Source of the DNA: Betaproteobacteria bacterium
Lineage (GTDB): Bacteria; Pseudomonadota; Gammaproteobacteria; Burkholderiales; Burkholderiaceae_C
Length of the DNA stretch: 18,624 nt
Assembly (NCBI GenBank): GCA_025354965.1
Contig: JANXLW010000013.1
Coordinates: 1-18,624 of the forward strand
Direction of reading: 5' to 3'
The notes beneath the pieces were generated by a model. The model was not told the origin of the DNA. It did not search any database and saw nothing but the letters and a program-made list of their open reading frames with translations. This document shows, in pieces, positions 13,812-18,624 of this stretch. How positions within the stretch are numbered: position 1 is the first letter of the stretch; each line of letters begins with the position of its first letter. Position numbers and translations under genes: made by a program.

Positions 13812-15547
13812 CAACTTCTCCAGTTATTGAGTTGGTCGAGAATCCTGGCCGGACCGAACGCCAGCGGACCGCCCTGGTGCAAAGAGCGTGTCTCGGGGGG
13901 TAAATCGTAGAACGCCCGCAACATGCGGTAAAACTGGCCACTGTGCGATTGTTCGATGACCAGGGCGCGTCCGATTCCGGCCAGCGCTGCGGCCATTTTG
14001 TCGGGCTGGACCGGGGCGATCAGCCGCACCGAAATCAGACGTGCTTTGCCGCCCGCCGCCGAGAATCGCTGCAAGGCTTCGCGCGCCGGCCCGGTCGACG
14101 AGCCCCAGGTGATGATGGCCACATCGCCCGGACCATTGTCGGTGTCGATGATGTCGGCCCAGTGGTCGCCGTAATTGAAATGGGTCAGTTTGCGACTGCG
14201 CTTGTCCATCTGCGACAAGTGGTCAGACGCCTGGGACGACGGGGTGCCGAACTCGTTGTGTTCCAGCCCGTCGGCCGTGTGCGCCAGGCCCGGGGTGCCG
14301 GGAACCGCCATCGGTGAAACACCTGAGGCGGTCACTGCATAGCGTTTATAGCGTTCACCGTCAACGACTGCCTTTGCTGTTTCGCGTTGACCGATAAAGG
14401 CCAGTTCCGCCGGACCAGGCAAAATCGCCCGCGACTGCCCCATCGCCTGATCGGTCAGGACGATGGTGGGTGTCTGCATGGCCTCGGCCAGGTGCACCGC
14501 CCATTGGCTGGTGAACAGACAATCGGCGACCGAGTTGGCGGCCACCACGATGTGCGGGGCATCGCCGTGCAAGCCGTAGACAGCGATGTTGAGGTCGCTT
14601 TGCTCCGACTTGGTTGCAATCCCGGTCGAGGGCCCGACGCGCATGACATCGATCACGACAATCGGCACCTCGGCGGCAACCGCCAACCCAAGCGATTCGA
14701 TCATCAGCGACAGCCCCGGGCCGGAAGTGGCGGTCATCGCCGGGACGCCACCGAAGGAGGCGCCGATGATCTGGTTGATGGAGGCCAGTTCGTCTTCAGC
14801 CTGCACCAATATGCCACCGACCCTGGCCAGCGATGGTGCCAGCCATTCAAGGATTTCCGTGGCCGGTGTGATCGGATAACCGGCAACAAAGCGCACGCCG
14901 CCGCGAATAATTCCAAGGCCGGCCGCTTCGTTACCGGTGATGCTCCAGCGCGACCCCGGGCCGGCAATCACAGCCGGCAACTTTGGAACTTCTGGCAGGC
15001 CGGCCGCAGCGGCCACGCCCGCATGAAAGGCGGCCATGCTGGCATCGATTGTTGCCTGTCCCTTGCGCCTTAGCTGCTGTTCGACGGCCGCCTGCATGGC
15101 ATCTGTTGGCAAGCCTATCAGGGCGGCGATGGCGCCCAGGGCAACCATGTTCGGGCGGCCGCTTTCAATCTTGTTGGCGATGTCGGTTAATGCCAGGGCG
15201 GCCTCGCGCGGCTGACCGCTTAGCAAGGCAGTCGGGGCCGGGCCGTGCGCCGGGTCGCCAACGATGAGGCTGGTGCCGAGCAGGGGGATTTCGGCCGAAA
15301 AGCGGCCGATGTTGTCCCAGTCGATGGCCATCAGCAAGTCATAGCTGTCATCGTGCGACATGATCGGCTCGGTTGCGAAGCGCAGCATGGTGGCCGCCTC
15401 GCCGCCTCGAATCTGCGGTCCCGACGAGCGGCTCATCAGCGCATACCAGCCGGCCTTGGCTGCGGCTTCCAGCAGCAGTGATCCTGCAGTAACAACGCCG
15501 GCCCCACCACTACCGGCAATTACCAGTGACACGCTATGTACTGTCAT
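13811..15547 (-). CDS. korA: 2-oxoacid:ferredoxin oxidoreductase, fused gamma-alpha subunit
   Basis: The 578-residue protein starts at ATG 15547 behind AAGGAAAG. Residues 1 to about 185 are the gamma domain, opening with GSGGAGVVTAG (12-22) and RGGEAATMLRF. The alpha domain follows, with GYPITPATEI near 223, QAEDELASINQIIGASFGG and SGPGLSLMIE near 276. No ferredoxin domain is fused, so this is the two-subunit (gamma-alpha plus beta) architecture known from aerobic and denitrifying bacteria. It heads the operon and is divergent from the IclR gene. In Thauera, a similar KorAB feeds reduced ferredoxin to benzoyl-CoA reductase; no such reductase gene is in this window, and AOR is the visible ferredoxin-dependent partner. 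Confidence 0.93.
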   Translation of the reverse strand: MTVHSVSLVIAGSGGAGVVTAGSLLLEAAAKAGWYALMSRSSGPQIRGGEAATMLRFATEPIMSHDDSYDLLMAIDWDNIGRFSAEIPLLGTSLIVGDPAHGPAPTALLSGQPREAALALTDIANKIESGRPNMVALGAIAALIGLPTDAMQAAVEQQLRRKGQATIDASMAAFHAGVAAAAGLPEVPKLPAVIAGPGSRWSITGNEAAGLGIIRGGVRFVAGYPITPATEILEWLAPSLARVGGILVQAEDELASINQIIGASFGGVPAMTATSGPGLSLMIESLGLAVAAEVPIVVIDVMRVGPSTGIATKSEQSDLNIAVYGLHGDAPHIVVAANSVADCLFTSQWAVHLAEAMQTPTIVLTDQAMGQSRAILPGPAELAFIGQRETAKAVVDGERYKRYAVTASGVSPMAVPGTPGLAHTADGLEHNEFGTPSSQASDHLSQMDKRSRKLTHFNYGDHWADIIDTDNGPGDVAIITWGSSTGPAREALQRFSAAGGKARLISVRLIAPVQPDKMAAALAGIGRALVIEQSHSGQFYRMLRAFYDLPPETRSLHQGGPLAFGPARILDQLNNWRS

Positions 15548-15598
15548 CGCTTCTTTCCTTCATCGGTGAGCCGCTGCTCTCCTGCGTCGATGCGGTTC

Positions 15599-15626
15599 AG
15601 TCTAGACCCAAGCCCGTCTCTTGCAA
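15599..15626 (-). promoter_or_regulatory. Candidate promoter of the kor-aor operon
   Basis: On the minus strand TTGCAA (15626-15621) and TAGACT (15604-15599) are separated by 16 bases, each matching consensus at four of six positions. The start of transcription would lie about 45 bases before the korA ATG. The tandem palindromes lie just upstream of the -35 box, a position suited to an activator. Confidence 0.35.
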
Positions 15627-15645
15627 AGCACAGCTTTGATTTAGT

Positions 15646-15680
15646 GTGCGATGATTGCACCAACTGCGCGATGAACGCAC
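15646..15680. promoter_or_regulatory. Tandem IclR-type operator candidates
   Basis: GTGCGATGATTGCAC (15646-15660) and GCGCGATGAACGCAC (15666-15680) share 12 of 15 bases and start exactly 20 bp apart, about two helical turns. Each is an imperfect palindrome. The shape resembles the GTTCGATAATCGCAC-like sites I associate from memory with PobR/PcaU-type IclR regulators. They sit between korA and the IclR gene and could control both. Confidence 0.6.
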
Positions 15681-15710
15681 AAATATTGGAAATGAGAGTC
15701 AAGGTAAGCA

Positions 15711-16496
15711 ATGACTATCGCAAAGGCGGATTTGATTGAAGGCATGGCCAAAGGCCTGGCGGTGCTGGAAAGCTTTGACACCGAGCGGCAACGGCTCAAC
15801 GCCACGCTGACTGCCGGGCGGACCGGTCTGACACGTGCGGCCGCGCGCCGCCACCTGTTGACGTTAACCCATCTCGGCTATCTTGAAACTGATGGCAGTT
15901 ACTTCTGGTTGTCCAGCAAAGTGCTGCGTTTCTCTGGCAGCTATCTCGCGTCCGCCCGGCTGCCTCGTGCCCTGCAACCAACGTTGGACCGTCTTGCGAT
16001 TCAGGCGCAAGAGTCGTTTTCGGCGGTGGTGCTGGACGCCGACGAAGTGGTTATCGTGGCGCGCAGCGGTAACGACCGTAACGCATCGGCCAATGGAGCA
16101 GGCCGCATGATCGCCTATGGTCTTCACCTGGGCGCAAGATTACCCGCCCACGCCACGTCTACCGGGCGGGTATTGTTGGCGGCCAAGACAAAAACAGCGT
16201 TCAATGAATGGATGAAAGGGCGGCATTTGCAACGCATGACGCCCTTGACCACGGTTGACACCCGATCGTTCAGGGTCCTCATCGAGAATATTCGCCAGAG
16301 CGATTTTTGTATCGCCAGCGAAGAGCATGAACTGGGTGTTCATGCGCTGGCGGTTCCGCTACGCAATAGCAAGGGCCTGACGGTGGCGGCGCTCAATGCG
16401 GTGGCATCCCACAGCCGGATCTCGGCAGCGGCAATGCAGCGCGACCTGTTGCCTCTATTGTTCGAGGCGGCACGCGAGTTGAGCCCGCTTTTGTAG
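15711..16496 (+). CDS. IclR-family transcriptional regulator (PcaR/PobR-like)
   Basis: The 261-residue protein starts at ATG 15711 behind AAGG. The N-terminal winged helix begins MAKGLAVLESFD, and LTRAAARRHLLTLTHLGYLE is the recognition region (about 10-60). The effector domain (about 80-255) holds RLPAHATSTGRVLLA and ASEEHELGVHALAVPLRN, characteristic of the branch that controls aromatic catabolism (PcaR, PobR, CatR). These bind an aromatic or dicarboxylic ligand and usually activate a divergent operon while repressing themselves. Divergence from korA with tandem operator candidates between fits this. It converges with dctP, whose coding end is 47 bases away. The ligand is unknown; an acid or CoA ester handled by the operon is a reasonable guess. 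Confidence 0.92.
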   Translation: MTIAKADLIEGMAKGLAVLESFDTERQRLNATLTAGRTGLTRAAARRHLLTLTHLGYLETDGSYFWLSSKVLRFSGSYLASARLPRALQPTLDRLAIQAQESFSAVVLDADEVVIVARSGNDRNASANGAGRMIAYGLHLGARLPAHATSTGRVLLAAKTKTAFNEWMKGRHLQRMTPLTTVDTRSFRVLIENIRQSDFCIASEEHELGVHALAVPLRNSKGLTVAALNAVASHSRISAAAMQRDLLPLLFEAARELSPLL

Positions 16497-16543
16497 CCGC
16501 CTCAATCAATTTGCGTCAGCGACGTACGGCTGTCTGGCGCCGC

Positions 16544-17581
16544 TTACTTGTCGTAAAGATTTAGCGAGGCCTTGGCGGATTCCAGCAGTTGCTTGCCGTC
16601 ACCGCCTTTGGCGGCTACATCTTTGAACCAATCCTGCGCCACCCCTTCGGTCGCCTTCTCCCAGCGCTGGTACTCCTCCGCTGTGAGCACGTTGACGGTA
16701 TTGCCACGGTCGGTTGCCGACTTGCGTCCCGGTGCGATGGTGCTGTCCCAGACCCGACCGGCCCAGGCGGATGCTTCTGCACCGCTATTGGCGTCGATCA
16801 CCTTTTTCAGGTCAGCCGGCAGGCTGTTGTATTTGGCTTCGTTCATGGCCACAACGAAGATGGTGTTGGACATCTTGCGCTGGCCCGCTCCAGTCTCGGT
16901 ATGGAACTTGGTAACCTCATGCACCTTGAGTCCAGGCACCACTTCCCAGGGCAGAGATGCGCCGTCGACCACGCCCTTGGAGATTGCTTCCTGAACCTGC
17001 GGCGCTGGCATCTGGATGGGTGTGGCACCCAGCGCAGTCAGCATGCGGGTACCGATGCGGGTCGGCGCCCGCACCTTGAGTCCTTTCAGGTCTTCCAGTG
17101 TTTTTACCGACTTGCTGGCAAAGTGCAGTTCAGCACCATCGTGCACGTGGGCTATCAGGATTTTGGTGCCCTTGAATTCATCGAGGGAATTCTTTTGCAT
17201 GTAGTCCCAGAACGCGCGACTGCCGCCCTCGGCGGTCTTGATCATGAAGGGGAGCTCGAATACTTCCGACTTTGTGAACCTTCCGGCCTGGTAGGTGGGT
17301 ACGGTCCAGACAATGTCGGCTACGCCGTCCTTCGCCTGGTCAAACAATTGCGGCGGCGTGCCACCGAGTTGCATGGCCGGATAAATCTGGCACTTGAGCC
17401 GGTTGTTCGATTCCCTGGCAATCTTTTCACACCAGGGACCCAGCAACATTTTTTGTGATGTTGCATTCGGTGCCAGAAAATGGTGTACCTTGAGCGTTAC
17501 TTCCTGGGCCCAGGCGCAGCCAGCGCCGACGGACAGCACGGTTGCTGCCAGCACGGGTGTGAATATCTTGCGGATCTGCAT
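16544..17581 (-). CDS. dctP: TRAP transporter solute-binding protein, DctP family
   Basis: ATG 17581 has a strong GAGGAG upstream, so the 345-residue form is chosen over a start at 17629. A Sec signal peptide is clear: positive MQIRK, a hydrophobic stretch, and a likely cut after Ala25 (AWA before Gln). The preceding GAGC does not fit a lipobox. The mature protein reads VTLKVHHFLAPNATSQKML, MQLGGTPPQLFDQ, and LKGLKVRAPTRIG, where Arg171 is the conserved carboxylate-binding arginine of TRAP receptors. GVVDGASLPWEVV lies in the ligand-facing region. It should bind an organic acid in the periplasm and hand it to the DctQM membrane part. dctM lies 44 bases upstream in the same operon; dctQ is not visible and may lie beyond the edge. 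Likely substrate: the acid activated by the neighbouring ligase (inference). Confidence 0.93.
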   Translation of the reverse strand: MQIRKIFTPVLAATVLSVGAGCAWAQEVTLKVHHFLAPNATSQKMLLGPWCEKIARESNNRLKCQIYPAMQLGGTPPQLFDQAKDGVADIVWTVPTYQAGRFTKSEVFELPFMIKTAEGGSRAFWDYMQKNSLDEFKGTKILIAHVHDGAELHFASKSVKTLEDLKGLKVRAPTRIGTRMLTALGATPIQMPAPQVQEAISKGVVDGASLPWEVVPGLKVHEVTKFHTETGAGQRKMSNTIFVVAMNEAKYNSLPADLKKVIDANSGAEASAWAGRVWDSTIAPGRKSATDRGNTVNVLTAEEYQRWEKATEGVAQDWFKDVAAKGGDGKQLLESAKASLNLYDK

Positions 17582-17625
17582 GTTGAATCTCCTCATTTTC
17601 AGTTTGTGGAACAGGGTGAATAGGG

Positions 17626-18624
17626 TCAAGCGCCGAAGGTGTGCACCAGATACAGCGAGATGACGGGGAAGAAAACCAGCAAGGTAATGCGCATGAAGTC
17701 AGAAATCAGGAACGGGATGACACCCTTGAATGTTTCCATCAAGGGTACATCGACCGCCAACCGGTTGATGACGTAGACGTTCATGCCCACGGGAGGATGC
17801 ACCAGTCCGATCTCGACCACCATCAGCGCCAGGATGCCAAACCAGATCGACTTGTCAACCTGTGTCAGTCCAAAAAAATCGAGCCCCATGATCATGGGGT
17901 AAAAAATCGGAATGGTCAGCAGGATCATGGCCAGCGCATCCATGACGCAGCCCAGCAGGATGTAGATGAGCAGGATCATGCCCATGACCAGCAGGGGCGA
18001 CATCCCGCTGTTCTTCACCCACTCCGCCAGTTCCACCGGCATCTGCGATATTGCCAGCGCTGCGTTCATCATGTCGGCACCCAGCAGCACCAGATAGATC
18101 ATGGACGTCGCCATGGCCGTGCCGAGCAGGGTTTTGCGTAGTTGCTCCATTCCCATGTTGCCCGACAGCAGCGCCAGGATGCCACAGGAGGCAGCACCGA
18201 TGGACGCGGCTTCGGTCGGGTTGGCCCAGCCACCATAGATGCCGACGATGACGACCAGGAACACCAGCAACACGGGCAGTACTTCGAGCAGACAACGCAG
18301 CCGCTGGGGCCATGGCACACGCGGGCCGGCCGGTCCGGCTTTCGGATTCAGGGTGACCACGATCTGCACCACCAGCATGTAGCCGAGCATGGCAATGATG
18401 CCCGGCAGCACCGCGGCCATGAACAGTTTCCCGATCGACTCCTGCGTCAGAATGGCGTAGATCACCAGCGGCACCGAAGGCGGAATCATGATGCCCAACG
18501 TGCCGCCAGCGGCCAGGGCGCCGGTGGCCAGCGAGCCGGAATAGCCATAGCGCCGCAATTCCGGCAACGCCACCTGGCCCATGGTGGCCGCAGTTGCCAG
18601 GGAGGAGCCGCAGATGGCGCCGAA
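17626..18624 (-). CDS. dctM: TRAP transporter large permease, DctM family (5' end outside window)
   Basis: The frame is open to the right edge, giving 332 visible codons; an internal ATG at 18582 is not the start, because the residues before it (FGAICGSSLATAAT) are conserved DctM sequence. The rest includes AAGGTLGIMIPPSVPLVIYA, GGWANPTEAASIGA and LGCVMDALAMILLTIPIFYP, all landmarks of the 12-14-helix permease subunit. Many long hydrophobic segments confirm an inner-membrane protein. It couples sodium (or proton) flow to import of the DctP-bound acid. The family is about 425 residues, so roughly 95 are missing. It precedes dctP in transcription. Near the end, VHPPVGMNVYVINRLA is the usual C-terminal motif. 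Confidence 0.95.
   Translation of the reverse strand, partial: FGAICGSSLATAATMGQVALPELRRYGYSGSLATGALAAGGTLGIMIPPSVPLVIYAILTQESIGKLFMAAVLPGIIAMLGYMLVVQIVVTLNPKAGPAGPRVPWPQRLRCLLEVLPVLLVFLVVIVGIYGGWANPTEAASIGAASCGILALLSGNMGMEQLRKTLLGTAMATSMIYLVLLGADMMNAALAISQMPVELAEWVKNSGMSPLLVMGMILLIYILLGCVMDALAMILLTIPIFYPMIMGLDFFGLTQVDKSIWFGILALMVVEIGLVHPPVGMNVYVINRLAVDVPLMETFKGVIPFLISDFMRITLLVFFPVISLYLVHTFGA

Noticed and set aside
16497..16543. Intrinsic terminator between the convergent IclR and dctP genes
   Set aside because: No stem followed by a T tract was found on either strand in the 47-bp gap.
17510..17581. Possible lipoprotein signal in DctP (Cys22)
   Set aside because: The residues before the cysteine (Gly-Ala-Gly) do not fit a lipobox, and AWA before Gln26 is a better signal peptidase I site.
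1..18624. CRISPR array, tRNA, rRNA or riboswitch
   Set aside because: No regularly spaced repeats and no cloverleaf or known RNA motif was recognised by reading; a covariance-model scan would be needed to exclude small RNAs.

Overview
The window looks like a chromosomal segment of a betaproteobacterium, probably Burkholderiales/Comamonadaceae-like (inference from high G+C, protein style, the IS5-type transposase remnant, and a TRAP/IclR-linked carboxylate gene set). I see no rRNA, tRNA, CRISPR array or replication origin. All family calls come from reading sequence motifs and from memory; no search was run.

Layout. (1) 1-1455, +: the 3' part of a polysaccharide-biosynthesis nucleoside-diphosphate-sugar 4,6-dehydratase (CapD/WbpM/FlaA1 family). 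(2) 1453-8378: an accessory island. It opens with an internally deleted IS5-type element whose left inverted repeat supplies the stop codon of the dehydratase gene. It then holds a HigBA-like toxin-antitoxin pair (-), a second orphan IS end, a class II Fic gene (-), a TacAT-like GNAT/DUF1778 pair (-), a hipBA pair (+), a second class II Fic gene (+), an unassigned 0.25-kb stretch and a decayed tyrosine integrase. That is five toxin-type modules in under 6 kb between IS ends and an integrase remnant.

(3) 8449-15547, -: a tight six-gene operon, in transcription order korA, korB, a rubrerythrin-like diiron gene, a 2[4Fe-4S] ferredoxin gene, a tungsten-type aldehyde:ferredoxin oxidoreductase (AOR) gene and a PaaK-type acyl/aryl-CoA ligase gene. 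The AOR carries a C-terminal MoaD/ThiS-like ubiquitin-fold extension ending in Gly-Gly, the most unusual single feature here. (4) 15548-16496: a divergent control region with two tandem 15-bp operator-like palindromes set exactly 20 bp apart, then an IclR-family regulator gene (+). (5) 16544-18624, -: TRAP transporter dctP and the 3' part of dctM.

Working model (inference): the TRAP system imports an organic, perhaps aromatic, acid. The ligase activates it to a CoA thioester, the AOR interconverts the matching aldehyde and acid with the small ferredoxin as electron carrier, and the Kor 2-oxoacid:ferredoxin oxidoreductase exchanges electrons with the same ferredoxin. The diiron protein may guard these oxygen-labile enzymes, and the IclR protein may sense a pathway compound. 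The toxin island next door looks like an independent, horizontally acquired insertion between the surface-polysaccharide gene and this metabolic locus.
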